A stretch of 64,000 bases of DNA from CAWFGW01 sp963849955 (GTDB lineage Bacteria; Bacteroidota; Bacteroidia; Cytophagales; JAAEPT01), in assembly GCA_963849955.1 (NCBI GenBank), contig CAWKJU010000016.1, forward strand, positions 62,001 to 126,000, given 5' to 3'. The stretch's first letter is position 1. Each line of letters opens with the position of its first letter. Under the pieces are notes generated by a model that was not told the DNA's origin, ran no database searches, and worked only from the letters and a program-made list of their open reading frames with translations. Shown here in pieces: positions 1 to 10,446 of the stretch. The translations under genes were made by a program, and so were the position numbers.

Positions 1-23
1 ATGATGAACCAGAATATTTCCAT
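1..23 (-). CDS. cydB: Cytochrome bd oxidase subunit II, first 7 codons only
   Basis: Only the start is inside the window. The minus strand reads ATG then Glu-Ile-Phe-Trp-Phe-Ile, the usual opening of CydB, three bases after the stop codon of cydA. Subunit II pairs with CydA to form the quinol-oxidising terminal oxidase of the inner membrane. The identification rests on the cydA neighbour and these seven residues; the rest lies beyond the left edge. Confidence 0.75.
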
Positions 24-26
24 GAT

Positions 27-1358
27 TTAATGTTTTTGTGGTTTTGGTCCCACATAAATAGCCTTTCCAACCAGAAGCAGAAACAAAAGTCCTAAGAGCA
101 AATAAAGCCCTACAAAACCAAGCAGTGTGAATAAAGTGTTTCCTGAGGAAACCGTAGGTGAAATACCTTCACTCGTTCGTAACAACCCATAAACTAAATA
201 CGGTTGCCGCCCAAGTTCAGCTACGTACCAACCTGTGATGTTGGCGATGTAGGGGAAGGGAAACAAGAACATAATCACCCATAACAACGCTGTTGTTTCA
301 AATAATTTTTTACGCCACAGAAAAAAAGCTCCAAGGCTCATGACAGAAATAAAAATAGTACCTAACCCTACCATTATATGATAAGAATAATAAAGTGCCG
401 GAATGTTGTCTGGTAATTCTTCTTTAGGAAATTTATCCATCCCCTTTACCTGCTTATCCCACTCTTGGTAGGTCAGAAAACTTAGGATATTAGGAACAGC
501 TATTTTATTGTCCAGTTTTTCCTCTACCATATTGGGTTGTCCAATCAATATGATTTCTGCTCCGCCTTCTTCCGTTTCAAAAATTCCTTCCATAGCAGCA
601 AAAGCAGCTGGTTGATATTTGGAAACGTTTTTTGCATTCAAATCCCCCGTTGGGAAAATCACTAAAATACTTGCACACAAACCCCAAATAACCCCTGTTT
701 TTAGAAATAATTTCCCGTGTTCTACATTTGATTTACTTAGGATATAGAAGGCTCCAATACTAGCAACAACAAAAGATGAAGTGATGACTGAAGCCATCTG
801 GTTATGTAAAAAAGCAGGTAACAACCACGGATTGCTAAACAATGCGCCAAAGTTATTGAGAACAAACTTTCCGTTATCCAATATTTCATAGCCTACAGGG
901 TGTTGCATCCATGCGTTAGTTGCCAGAATAAAATAGCCACTGGCCCAGGAACCTAGAAAGACAAGAAAACCAGTTAGCAAATGTAGCTTTTGTCCCATCA
1001 ATTTTTCACCAAAGATGAAAAGCACTAAAAAAGAAGATTCCAAGAAGAAAGAAAACATACCTTCCATGGCAAGCAACTGACCAATAACGCCACCAGTGAG
1101 TTCGGAGAACTTTGCCCAGTTGGTTCCAAACTGAAACTCAAGCGGAATACCTGTAACCACGCCCATCGTGAAATTGATGGCAAATATTTTCATAAAAAAC
1201 TTAGCGGCATCGTTGTATATACCGAACTGGGTTCTTAAAAACTGCCATTTAAAGTAAACAATGATGAGAGATAGACCCATTGTCAACTGAGGAAAAATGT
1301 AGTGAAAAGTGATAGTGAATGCAAATTGCAGCCTATCATAGAATATCATATCCTCCAT
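27..1358 (-). CDS. cydA: Cytochrome bd ubiquinol oxidase subunit I
   Basis: Integral membrane subunit of the cytochrome bd quinol oxidase, which reduces oxygen to water with high affinity and without proton pumping. The 443-residue protein has the family N-terminus with the heme b595 ligand His19 in FHYIFPQLTMG, the conserved acidic helix EGMFSFFLESS (about residues 99-109), and a second candidate heme ligand in PAFLHNQMAS near residue 184. The quinol-binding loop is short, as in the common Q-loop-S type. The start is the ATG at 1358; a second in-frame ATG three codons later is possible. cydB follows after three bases, so the two are co-transcribed. Confidence 0.95.
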   Translation of the reverse strand: MEDMIFYDRLQFAFTITFHYIFPQLTMGLSLIIVYFKWQFLRTQFGIYNDAAKFFMKIFAINFTMGVVTGIPLEFQFGTNWAKFSELTGGVIGQLLAMEGMFSFFLESSFLVLFIFGEKLMGQKLHLLTGFLVFLGSWASGYFILATNAWMQHPVGYEILDNGKFVLNNFGALFSNPWLLPAFLHNQMASVITSSFVVASIGAFYILSKSNVEHGKLFLKTGVIWGLCASILVIFPTGDLNAKNVSKYQPAAFAAMEGIFETEEGGAEIILIGQPNMVEEKLDNKIAVPNILSFLTYQEWDKQVKGMDKFPKEELPDNIPALYYSYHIMVGLGTIFISVMSLGAFFLWRKKLFETTALLWVIMFLFPFPYIANITGWYVAELGRQPYLVYGLLRTSEGISPTVSSGNTLFTLLGFVGLYLLLGLLFLLLVGKAIYVGPKPQKH

Positions 1359-1381
1359 TGTTCCGCCATTTTGTTCCGCGG

Positions 1382-1412
1382 CTAAGTTAGGAGATTTTTA
1401 ATACCTTGCTAA
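1382..1412 (-). promoter_or_regulatory. Possible Bacteroidota-type promoter of cydAB
   Basis: On the minus strand, TTAG is followed after 19 bases by TAACTTAG, each one mismatch from the Bacteroidota -33 TTTG and -7 TAnnTTTG elements, and the -7 box ends 23 bases before the cydA ATG. The hexamer GCTAAG (plus strand) occurs at 1381, 1408 and 1434, about 27 bases apart, so a regulator site could overlap. This is a by-eye match only. Confidence 0.3.
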
Positions 1413-1465
1413 GTAAATTAAATAATAAAAACAGCTAAGGGCTGATACTTTTTTATAAAAAAACA

Positions 1466-2443
1466 TTATCCCCTCCAGACTAAATACGCCATATAAGAGA
1501 AGTATACCATAACAAATACCCAACCTTCCCACCGGTCAATTCGTGGTCTTTTACCTACTATTACCGCAAATATCAAAAGCATACTGGCAATAATGACCAT
1601 CATAATGTCGGTGTTAGAGGCCACATCAAATGGTAAAGGTCGAATTAGTGCACTAATACCCAAGATCCATAAGAGGTTAAAAATATTTGAACCTACTACG
1701 TTACCCACTGCCAAATCTGCATTCCCTTTTTTTGCTGCGATTGCAGAAGTTACAAGCTCTGGCAACGAGGTACCAATAGCAACTACTGTTAAACCAATTA
1801 ATGTTTCTGAAAGACCAAATACTTGTGCAATATGAACAGCACCATCGACCACCCACTTACCGCCTAAAAACAAGGATACAGACCCTAAGACAATGAACAA
1901 ATACGCTTTTTTATTGGGTAATAAATCAATTGAATCATCAGGGGTATTCAAATCCTTTTTGTTTTTTTTGGTATTAGAAACTACATAGATATAGGCCATA
2001 AACATTAAAAAGAAAAAAAGCAGCATAGCCCCGTCAAAATGACTTAACTCAAGACTTTTAGTATCTCTGAACAAACTGGCATTTGCTAAAAACCCCACCA
2101 TAAAGGTAGCCACCATAGACATGGGGATTTCCGTAAAATAAATACTTTTTTGAATGGGTAGAGGGGTAATAATAGCTGCCACTCCTAAAATCAATAAAAT
2201 GTTTGCAATGTTACTTCCAAACACATTACCAATCGCCAACTCCGAACTTCCTTCAAAACTTGCCAAAAGGTTGACTACTAATTCTGGCATACTGGTACCA
2301 AATGACACAATCGTAAGACCGATTACTAACTCGGGGATATTGTTTTTTTTAGCAACAGAAGAAGCACCATCAACTAACCAGTCTGCTCCTTTTATTAACA
2401 ATACAAAGCCTATAGCAAAAAGTATGTATATCAAAATTTCCAT
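1466..2443 (-). CDS. Calcium/sodium antiporter (CaCA family), copy 1
   Basis: Inner-membrane cation exchanger of the K+-independent YrbG/CaxA type, expected to expel Ca2+ in exchange for Na+. The 325-residue protein shows the two inverted alpha-repeats of the family: GLTIVSFGTSMPELVVN with IGNVFGSN in the first half, and GLTVVAIGTSLPELVTS with VGNVVGSN in the second. The Glu of each PEL motif and the Asn of each GSN motif form the ion site. A hydrophilic Lys/Asp-rich loop separates the halves (around residues 158-175). It lies directly downstream of a close paralogue at 2568-3548 on the same strand. Specificity for calcium is family knowledge, not shown here. Confidence 0.9.
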   Translation of the reverse strand: MEILIYILFAIGFVLLIKGADWLVDGASSVAKKNNIPELVIGLTIVSFGTSMPELVVNLLASFEGSSELAIGNVFGSNIANILLILGVAAIITPLPIQKSIYFTEIPMSMVATFMVGFLANASLFRDTKSLELSHFDGAMLLFFFLMFMAYIYVVSNTKKNKKDLNTPDDSIDLLPNKKAYLFIVLGSVSLFLGGKWVVDGAVHIAQVFGLSETLIGLTVVAIGTSLPELVTSAIAAKKGNADLAVGNVVGSNIFNLLWILGISALIRPLPFDVASNTDIMMVIIASMLLIFAVIVGKRPRIDRWEGWVFVMVYFSYMAYLVWRG

Positions 2444-2567
2444 CTGAATGGGTTGAGTTAACTATTTTAAACACAAAAGTTAGTAAAACTTTCTTTATCT
2501 CTGACAACAGGGATATAAACTTTTATGAAAAAATCGATTTTAAAAAAAGCAGAACAAAACTAATTCA

Positions 2568-3548
2568 TTACCCCCTCATCACTAAATATGCTAAATAACC
2601 TACGTATGTAAAGACAAATACCCAACCTTCCCAACGATCTATTCGTGGACGTTTACCAATAATGATAGCAAAAATCAACATCATACTTGCAATAATCATC
2701 ATTAAGATATCCGTGTTTGAGGCGACATCAAAAGGTAGAGGATTAATTACAGCGCTCACTCCTAAAATCCATAAAATATTGAAGATGTTAGAGCCAATAA
2801 CATTTCCCACAGCCAAGTCTGCCTTACCTCTTTTGGCTGCCATAGCAGAAGTGACTAGTTCAGGCAAAGAAGTACCTACGGCTACCACAGTGAGGCCTAT
2901 AAACGTTTCAGTTAACCCAAATAAACGGGCGATTTCTACTGCTCCATCCACAACCCATTTTCCCCCTAAAAACAACGCTAATACACCACCTGCAATGTAT
3001 AAGTAGGCTTTGCTTTGACTCAAGGACTCATCAACGTCATTAATAATGTTCAAATCTCCTTTATTTTTATTGGTATTGGAAATCACATAAATGTACCCCA
3101 TGAACATGAAGAAAAACAATAATAACATCACCCCATCAAAACGGCTGATTTCCAATGTTTTTACTTCTACGAACAAACTCGCGTTAGCCAAAAACCCCAC
3201 CATAAAGGTAGCCACCATAGACATGGGGATTTCTGTAAAGTAAATGCTTCTTTGAATGGGTAGCGGAGTAATAATTGCAGATACTCCCAAAATCAATAAA
3301 ATATTGCACACATTACTCCCAAAAACATTACCTATTGCTATCTCTGATTGCCCCTCAAAACTAGCGAGTAGATTGACCACCAATTCAGGCATACTTGTAC
3401 CAAAAGAAACAATGGTTAATCCAATCACTAATTCTGAAATGTTTTTCTTTTTAGCAATAGAAGAAGCGCCATCAACTAACCAATCAGCTCCTTTAATCAG
3501 CAAATAAAAACCAATCAAAAAGAGTAAATAAACTAAGTAACCCATCAT
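2568..3548 (-). CDS. Calcium/sodium antiporter (CaCA family), copy 2
   Basis: Paralogue of the antiporter at 1466-2443, 326 residues, with the same paired alpha-repeats (GTSMPELVVN with GNVFGSN, then GTSLPELVTS with GNVIGSN). By eye about three quarters of the residues match copy 1, differences being concentrated in the central hydrophilic loop and the helices beside it. A 44-base stretch is identical between the two genes. Two Met codons stand at the start; the first (3548) is used here. The gap of 124 bases to copy 1 contains only AT-rich sequence. The duplication may give higher dosage or different ion preference. Confidence 0.9.
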   Translation of the reverse strand: MMGYLVYLLFLIGFYLLIKGADWLVDGASSIAKKKNISELVIGLTIVSFGTSMPELVVNLLASFEGQSEIAIGNVFGSNVCNILLILGVSAIITPLPIQRSIYFTEIPMSMVATFMVGFLANASLFVEVKTLEISRFDGVMLLLFFFMFMGYIYVISNTNKNKGDLNIINDVDESLSQSKAYLYIAGGVLALFLGGKWVVDGAVEIARLFGLTETFIGLTVVAVGTSLPELVTSAMAAKRGKADLAVGNVIGSNIFNILWILGVSAVINPLPFDVASNTDILMMIIASMMLIFAIIIGKRPRIDRWEGWVFVFTYVGYLAYLVMRG

Positions 3549-3620
3549 TCTATTATCTTAAGAAAACAGATCAAATGTGATAAATTTTTTCAAATGTTTT
3601 TTTTAAACGACATAAATTAT

Positions 3621-4838
3621 TTAGTGTCCATGACCTCCTTCTCCCGTGTTTTTTAAAGAAGACAATAAATAGAAAGCACCTTGTGTTACATATTTCCCTG
3701 TGGCTTTTTCGTTGTTTAATTTTAACTCTGTAAACCCTTGAGCTGAAAAGCCTTCTTCTACCTTTATCATCTCAAATACCTTTTCGTCAGCGGCATCTTC
3801 TACTAGTTCGAACACATATACTTCGCCTTCATGGCGTACAAAAGCTTCATCCGGCAAGGAAATTACTTTGTGCCCGTCCGTTTTTAGAAGTGCGGTCACA
3901 TACATTCCTGGTAATAAATCGTCTTCTTTTCCTTTTAAATGACCATGTACGGTAATTGAACGATCTTCTCTGACGTCACTACCTACTAAAAACACTTCTG
4001 CTTTTCTCATATTTTCCATTGAGTTGGCCACAGAAAAAAGAATTTGTTGCCCTACATGAACTTTAGCGACATCATTTTCATATACCGTTAACTCCACATG
4101 CAAATCATCGGCATTGGTCAAATTCATAATCACATCTTGCGGGTTGGTATATTTACCTACATTAGTTAATACCTCACGCACTGAGCCATTGACAGGAGAG
4201 TAAAGGGAAACAGAAGAAGAAATATTACCCTCTTTGATTTTTTCAGGATTAAAACCGATTAATCTTAGTCGTTCTTCATTTGATTTAATGGTAGCTTCAT
4301 TAATCAAATAATCACTTTTGGCCTGTTGCAATACTTTGTTTGAACTTACTTCTTCCGCGTTCAACGTTGTTTGTCTCTCGAATTCGGTCTTCAGCAATTC
4401 TTGCTTACCGAGAGCTTCCAAATAATTTTGTTGAAACTGAATGAACTCTGGGTTATTCACCGTAGCAAGACGTTGACCCTTTTTCACGTGTGAACCGGGC
4501 AATACAGTTATTTCTTGCAAAAAACCACCGTAAGGCATATTGAGAGACACATGGTTTTGAGGAGGAACATCAATGATCCCATTTACTTTTATTTCAGAGC
4601 CGATAGAGCGAAGTTCTGGTTTTGCAACGATAATTTTTGCTCGTTCAACTTGTTCTTTACTGAAATGAACGGTAGTTTCTTCTGCTTCGTGCGCAGCTTG
4701 GTCATGTCCACTTTCTTCTGTTTCACCATGTTCGTGCGCATGAGGGTCACTAGGTGAAAAGGTACAAGAGAATAAACTACTCGCTATAGAGATTATGACT
4801 GTTTTAGTGAGGAGATTAATATATGTATATCGTTTCAT
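3621..4838 (-). CDS. Heavy-metal RND efflux periplasmic adaptor (CusB/CzcB family)
   Basis: Membrane-fusion protein linking an inner-membrane RND pump to its outer-membrane channel. The 405-residue protein begins with a lipoprotein signal (lipobox ending FSC near residue 25), then a His/Glu-rich linker likely to bind metal. The barrel-sandwich (lipoyl-like) half near PYGGFLQEITVLPGSHVKKG and its partner around LYSPVNGSVREVLTNVGKY flank a coiled coil with many Gln, Glu and Lys. The C-terminus is His-rich (GGHGH). It starts 15 bases after the end of the CusA-TolC fusion gene, so the two form one operon with pump first and adaptor second. The metal is not decided by the sequence. Confidence 0.9.
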   Translation of the reverse strand: MKRYTYINLLTKTVIISIASSLFSCTFSPSDPHAHEHGETEESGHDQAAHEAEETTVHFSKEQVERAKIIVAKPELRSIGSEIKVNGIIDVPPQNHVSLNMPYGGFLQEITVLPGSHVKKGQRLATVNNPEFIQFQQNYLEALGKQELLKTEFERQTTLNAEEVSSNKVLQQAKSDYLINEATIKSNEERLRLIGFNPEKIKEGNISSSVSLYSPVNGSVREVLTNVGKYTNPQDVIMNLTNADDLHVELTVYENDVAKVHVGQQILFSVANSMENMRKAEVFLVGSDVREDRSITVHGHLKGKEDDLLPGMYVTALLKTDGHKVISLPDEAFVRHEGEVYVFELVEDAADEKVFEMIKVEEGFSAQGFTELKLNNEKATGKYVTQGAFYLLSSLKNTGEGGHGH

Positions 4839-4853
4839 GATTATTTCTTTTAA

Positions 4854-7800
4854 TTAGTTTAGACCAGCAAGTGCTTCAATTTGAATGACTGTTTGGTTGT
4901 ATTGATTTAAGCTTTCTAAATAGTTGAATTGCACGGCTAACGCTCTATTGAGACCTTGAAGGTATTCTACATAATTGATTGCTCCATTCGTATAGCTTTT
5001 ATCAAATTGTGAAAGCATGAGTTTAGCTTGCGGTAAAGCTTGTTGTTTATAAAAGTTGACCGCTTTTAAAGATTTATTATACTGTTGCATTAGTTCGTTC
5101 CATTGCCCTTTCAGATTATTCTCAAGTGCTAACTTGTTAGCATCGGCTTCTTTTGTTTTTAGATTTGCCGCTTTAATATGTGCGGAGTACGGTTTGGTCC
5201 ACAAGGGTAGAGCGACACCAATCATAAAACCAGAAAATCGGTTGGAAGAAGAATAAACCACTGCATTACCATTAATGTCTTGATTTGGTCCATTAAGCGA
5301 AAGATTAAAGTAACCAACTGAAAATTCAGGTAACAACTTTGCCTTCTCGACCTGATGCTCCAGAGTGGACAGCGCTAACAGTTGTTTATATTTCTGTAAA
5401 TGCGGGTTACTTTTTATGCTACTGGAGTCTGCAACTGGCGGTAAAGTCATCGCTTCTAATGAGTCAAAACTTAATTCAAAATCAAGCGACCCATTGAGTA
5501 AGGTTTGTAAATGTGTTTGATGAATTTGAATATCCGATTCGATGTTATTTTTCTGCACCGTCATTTCGGAGAGTGCTGTTTGTGCACTTACTTTTTCGAG
5601 TAAGTTGGATTCGCCCGTTTTATGTCGCAAGGTTGCCGCTTTCTCAAACCGGGTATAGATACTATCTTGTTGTTGAATCAAAGCCTTTTTATTATAGGCT
5701 AGCCAAAGCGAATAATAAGTGCTTTTGATTTCTCTAATCAACTCATTTCTAGCAACCTGCTTAGAAGCAGAAGCAATTTCGGTGGATTGGCTCGCAACTT
5801 TTTTCTGGTTGCTATATACACTCGGAAAAGCAAAAGCTTGATTTATGGTAAATTGGTTATCATTACTATAAATACTATTGTATTGCCCATGCATCCAATC
5901 GAGTTGGGTTTTAGGTAAGTTCCATGCTGCCCCTTCCAATGCTTCTTGCCGTTCGATGGTCAAATCTGCTGCTTTAAGATAGGGATTGTTTTTTTCAGCT
6001 AGTGAAATGAGTTGATCTAATTCAGACCCCGTCTGAGCTTCTGCTGTTAGTGAGGTCGCAAAGATGAATGCGATTACCGCAACTCCGTTGGTCATGTTTA
6101 CTTTTTTAAACCCTTTTTCGAAATAATAATATAAAATAGGCAACACCACCAGAGTCAAAAAAGTAGCAGAAATTAACCCACCTATTACTACTGTAGCCAA
6201 AGGTTGCTGCACCTCTGCACCAGATGAGTTAGACAAGGCCATTGGCAAAAAGCCTAATGAGGCAACCGATGCAGTTAAAATCACTGGTCGTAACCTCGTT
6301 TCTGTGCCTTTGAAAATGCGTTCTTTAAGACTCATATTATCTTCTTTTTTTAATCGGTTAAACTCAGCGATCAACACAATCCCATTGAGTACTGCTACAC
6401 CAAATAAGGCAATAAAACCTACACCTGCAGAAATACTAAACGGCATTCCTCTCAGCCACAATGCCACAATGCCACCTATCGCAGAAAGTGGTATAGCAGT
6501 AAAAATCAATAGACTTTGTTGAAATGAACCGAAAGTGAAATACAATAAAATGAAAATTAGAAATAATGCTGCAGGCACCGCTACGGCTAAGCGCCTTTTC
6601 GCTTTCACTAGGTTTTCAAACTGCCCACCAAACGTAGTGAAATACCCTGGTGCCAATTGAACCGAGGCGTCCAGCTTCTGTTGAATCTCCTCAACTATAC
6701 TTTGCACATCACGGTTTCTAACATTAAAAGCCACGATAATTCGTCTTTTGGTATCATCTCGTTGAATTTGATAAGCCCCTTCTTCAAATTCTATAGAAGC
6801 CAATTGACGCAAGGGAATAGACATCCCCACTTTATTTGTGACATATAGGTTGGCAACATCGGCTTTGTTTTTTCGTTCCGTATTGTTCAACCGAATGACT
6901 AAATCAAATCGCTTTTCTCCTTCATACACTTGCCCAGCATAAGCACCGGAAAAAGCTGCTTGAATGGCCATGTTTACTTCTTTTATGGTAAAGCCAAACT
7001 TAGCGATTTTGTTTCTGTCATAGTGAATCACAATTTGATCAACACCTGTTACTTCTTCGATATACAAATCTTGCGCTCCAGCTGTTTTAGAAACAATTTT
7101 ACCTACTTCATTGGCATAGGTAGAAAGCAAATCCAAATCTTCTCCATATATTTTAATGGCAACATCTTGTTTCACACCGGTCATCAATTCATTGAATCGC
7201 ATTTGTATCGGTTGCTGAAACCCAAAGGCTACACCTGGTAATGCTTCTAAGGCTTTACCCATTTTTTCCGCCAATTCTTCTTTGGTTTCCGCGGACACCC
7301 ATTCACTTTTGTCTTTTAAAATTACCATTACATCCGCGGCTTCGATAGGCATGGGGTCTGTAGGTATTTCACCTGCGCCAATTTTAGAAACTACTTGTAT
7401 CACTTCTGGAAATTGTTCGAGTAAAATCTTTTCGACTTCTGTGGTTGTTTCAATCGTGTTCTGTAAAGAACTTCCTGTCATCAGTCGAGTTTCTAGCGCA
7501 AAATCACCCTCATCTAACGTAGGGATAAATTCACCGCCAAGGCGAGAGAAAATGATAAGCGCACCAATGAAGGCCACCGCAACAGCAATTAAAACTCCTT
7601 TTTTGTATTCCAATGCCCAATGAATCACGGGACTGTACACGCGGTGAAGTCTGTCGATGATTTTATCAGAAATGGTGCGTTTGTGTGAGATGTTTTTATT
7701 CAAAAACAACGCAGAAATCATCGGCACATACGTGATTGAAAGAATAAAGGCTCCAAGTATGGCAAAACTGACTGTTTGCGCCATCGGGCGAAACATTTTA

Positions 7801-9212
7801 CCTTCTGTGCCCACCAACGCCAACAAAGGCAAATAGACAATCAAAATAATGATTTCACCAAAGGCAGCAGAATTTCTAATCTTCGCAGCGGAGTCAAACA
7901 CTTCTTCATCCATTTGCCGTTGCGTCAAACGCTGTCCGTGTTTCATCATCCCAAAGTGATGTAAGGTAGCTTCTACAATAATAACCGCTCCATCGACTAT
8001 TAACCCAAAATCAATAGCCCCCAAGCTCATCAAGTTACCTGAGACTCCAAACAAATTCATCATACTAAAGGCAAATAAAAGTGCCAAAGGAATTACTGAA
8101 GCTACAATAAGTCCAGCCCTGAAATTTCCAAGTAAGAGCAGCAACACAAAAATAACGATTAAAGCTCCCTCAGTAAGGTTTTTGGCTACCGTTCCAATAG
8201 CATTATCTACTAGTTTAGTTCTGTCCAAAAACGGTTCAATAATAACCCCCTCTGGTAATGATTTACTGATTTGTTCTATCTTATCTTTTATGCGACTAAT
8301 AACTTCAGCGGAGTTTTCACCCTTCAACATCATGGCTATGGCACTAACCACTTCACCTTTTCCATTTCGAGTAGTCGCCCCGTAACGAACCGCATGCCCT
8401 AGTTGCACATCGGCTACTTGTTTAATCAGGACTGGATTTCCATTCGGATTGTTTCGAATAACGATGTTTTCAATGTCTTCAATAGAACCAACTAATCCTT
8501 CACTTCTAATAAAGTAAGCACTATGACTTTGCTCAATATAAGCACCACCAGTATTTTCATTGTTCTCTTGCAGGGCATTAAAAATATCAGTAATGCTAAT
8601 GTTCATGCTTTTCAATCGATCCGTGTTGATCGCAATTTCATATTGCTTCAATTTCCCGCCTATGCTACTAACGTCAGCGACACCTGGCGTACCCAAAAGC
8701 TGTCTTCTCACAATCCAATCTTGTATACTGCGTAATTCTAAAGCGGTGTATTTCTTTTCGTAACCTGGTTTAGTGGTAACTACATATTGATAGATTTCAC
8801 CCAAACCAGTTGAAACAGGTGCTAGCCAAGGCTCTCCTACACCAGTTGGTATTTGGTTTGAAGCTTCTGGTAATCGTTCGTTCACCTGTTGTCTCGCCCA
8901 ATAGACATCCACATCTTCTTCGAAGACAATCGTGACTACAGATAAACCAAAACGAGACATCGACCGAATTTCTTCGATATCAGGAATCGTTGCCATGGTC
9001 AATTCGATTGGGAAAGTAATGAATCGCTCCACATCTTCTGCAGCTAAAGAAGGTGATGAGGTAATAATTTGAACCTGATTGTTAGTAATATCAGGTACGG
9101 CATCTATGGGTAGCTTAGACAAAGAAAAGCCTCACCAAATCACAAGAGCCAACACAAACAGCCCTGTAATTAGCTTATTCTGAATAGAATATTTAATGAT
9201 GTTATTAATCAT
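4854..9212 (-). CDS. CusA/CzcA RND efflux pump fused to a TolC-like domain; in-frame TGA at codon 27
   Basis: Proton-driven inner-membrane heavy-metal pump. Residues up to about 1040 are CusA-like (LPIDAVPDITNNQVQ porter start, GLIVDGAVIIVEA in the membrane domain, PILYYYF at its end). After it comes a second signal-like stretch (TNGVAVIAFIFATSLTAEAQ) and about 400 residues of TolC-like outer-membrane efflux protein, a fusion known in Bacteroidota. The natural start is the ATG at 9212 (MINNIIKYSIQNKLITGLF), but codon 27 (9132-9134) is TGA, in a TM1 context reading LVIW-stop-GFSLSKLP where the family has Gly or Trp. The only start just after the stop is TTG at 9122, which would remove the first helix. 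The gene is either interrupted or misread here. Confidence 0.85.
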
Positions 9213-9400
9213 AATTGAAACCTGATTCCCCTTTGAATGGGAATACTTAAATCGTGAAAATTAATTAAATATGAGAGGGTTAGATATTAGATGCTAGAAA
9301 AAGATTCTTCACTAGATTCCTGTCTCGTATTACGACATCGAAACATAGTGAACAACTCTACCAAATGAATTTCTTGGTTCTTGACTCTAGAATCTTGATT
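9213..9400. other. Non-coding gap with low-complexity TCTAGAATC-type repeats
   Basis: This gap upstream of the CusA-TolC gene holds imperfect copies of short words such as TTAGATATTAGATGCTAG, TTCTTGGTTCTTGACTC and TAGAATCTTGATTCTA. They resemble degenerate intergenic repeats and leave no open frame. A promoter for the downstream operon should lie here, but no convincing -33/-7 pair was seen. Confidence 0.35.
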
Positions 9401-9793
9401 CTAAATAATAGGTGGAGCCCTAAACTGATTACTTAATAAATAAAAATGGGTGTTATGAGCGATTTCATTGCTATTATAAAAAATATTAATTATCTGCTCT
9501 GATGTTGACGTTATAGATAATGAAAAAGGATTGGGTATATAAAAAAGAGTCATACTGGCACTTGCTTTTTCAACTGAGGTAGTTGAAGTTGTTAAATCAT
9601 CATTTCCTAATTCTTGGTGTAACGCAAGTTGTAAATATTCCCAAAATGTATGTGCTGATACATGTTCGCTAACGTGTTCTTCTTCAGAATCTTCATCATA
9701 GTGATGATGTGGAACCACCTGATGTACAGATAATATTAGACCTATTGCTAGGAATAAAAAACGAATAGCGATATGTCGTTTAAAACGTGACAT
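9401..9793 (-). CDS. Small secreted His/Glu-rich protein of unknown function
   Basis: A 130-residue protein with an N-terminal signal or anchor helix (HIAIRFLFLAIGLILSVHQ), followed at once by a metal-ligand-rich segment HHHYDEDSEEEHVSEHVSAH. The C-terminus ends FRAPPII, an ending common to small proteins encoded beside cation-efflux operons of Bacteroidota. It sits upstream of the CusA-TolC gene and downstream of the CDF gene on the same strand, so a role in periplasmic metal capture is plausible. No catalytic motif is visible and the family was not recognised with confidence. Confidence 0.7.
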   Translation of the reverse strand: MSRFKRHIAIRFLFLAIGLILSVHQVVPHHHYDEDSEEEHVSEHVSAHTFWEYLQLALHQELGNDDLTTSTTSVEKASASMTLFYIPNPFSLSITSTSEQIINIFYNSNEIAHNTHFYLLSNQFRAPPII

Positions 9794-9984
9794 TGAGACA
9801 AATATGGGAAATTATTTTCAATCTTCCTCGTCTGATCCATCTAATGCCTTTCGACAAGCTGCACACTCACCTTCTTACCATGTTCACAACCCATTATGCA
9901 AATAAACAGTACCTGCGCTTCTTCCTTGTGCGTGTGTCTACGTTATAAAATTACGCTACAGGGTATTAGAGGTATTCATTTGAG

Positions 9985-10443
9985 CTAAGTTTCTTTTTCC
10001 GCAGCTGCAACTCCATTGGCTAATTGACAACTTTCTGAATCTAGTTCTGTCTCTATAGTGAAGTGCTCAAAATGATATTTCTCCAGATAGTTTTTAATCC
10101 TTTGTTTTATTTCCAAAATTTGATCAAATGAGTTGATTTTTTCCAGTTTTAAATGAGCAGTAAACACATGTTGTGTTCCTTCTAAGGACCAAATATGGAT
10201 GTGATGTAATGATTGAATTTTCTCAATAGCTAACAGATCTTTTTCGATTTTAATTAAGTCGATTTCTTCGGGAACGCCTTGTAAAAACACATATAAGGTA
10301 TCTTTTAATCTTCCAAAGACTCCCCACAATATGTAGGCAGTAATTAAAAGCGATAGTGCTGGATCGAGGTATTGAATATCTTTAAACTGAAGAACTATCG
10401 CTACAACTAATACTGCAACCCATCCTAACACATCTTCCAGCAA
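9985..10443 (-). pseudogene. Cation diffusion facilitator, C-terminal part cut off by TGA
   Basis: This frame continues the CDF transporter of 10447-10896 after a TGA codon at 10447-10449. It encodes HLLEDVLGW at the start, which is the membrane helix carrying the HxxxD metal site of CDF zinc transporters, then two more helices and a cytoplasmic domain (LQGVPEEIDLIKIEKDLL, HHIHIWSLEGTQHVFTAHL). There is no ATG at its head; the first start-like codon is TTG at 10443. Without the N-terminal half it cannot form a transporter, so it is expressed only if TGA is bypassed or is a sequence error. The rest of the frame shows no further damage. Confidence 0.7.
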
Positions 10444-10446
10444 ATG

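Noticed and set aside
7282..7623. Plus-strand open frames inside the efflux-pump genes (also at 6930-7241, 26905-27213 and 2662-3006)
   Set aside because: They are shadows of long, well-supported minus-strand genes in GC-shifted frames and show no family motif.
9794..9984. Possible remnant gene in the gap between the CDF part and the His-rich protein
   Set aside because: All frames hold stops; one frame reads VLFICIMGCEHGKK and another ECAACRKAL, but neither matches a family or has a start with a proper length.
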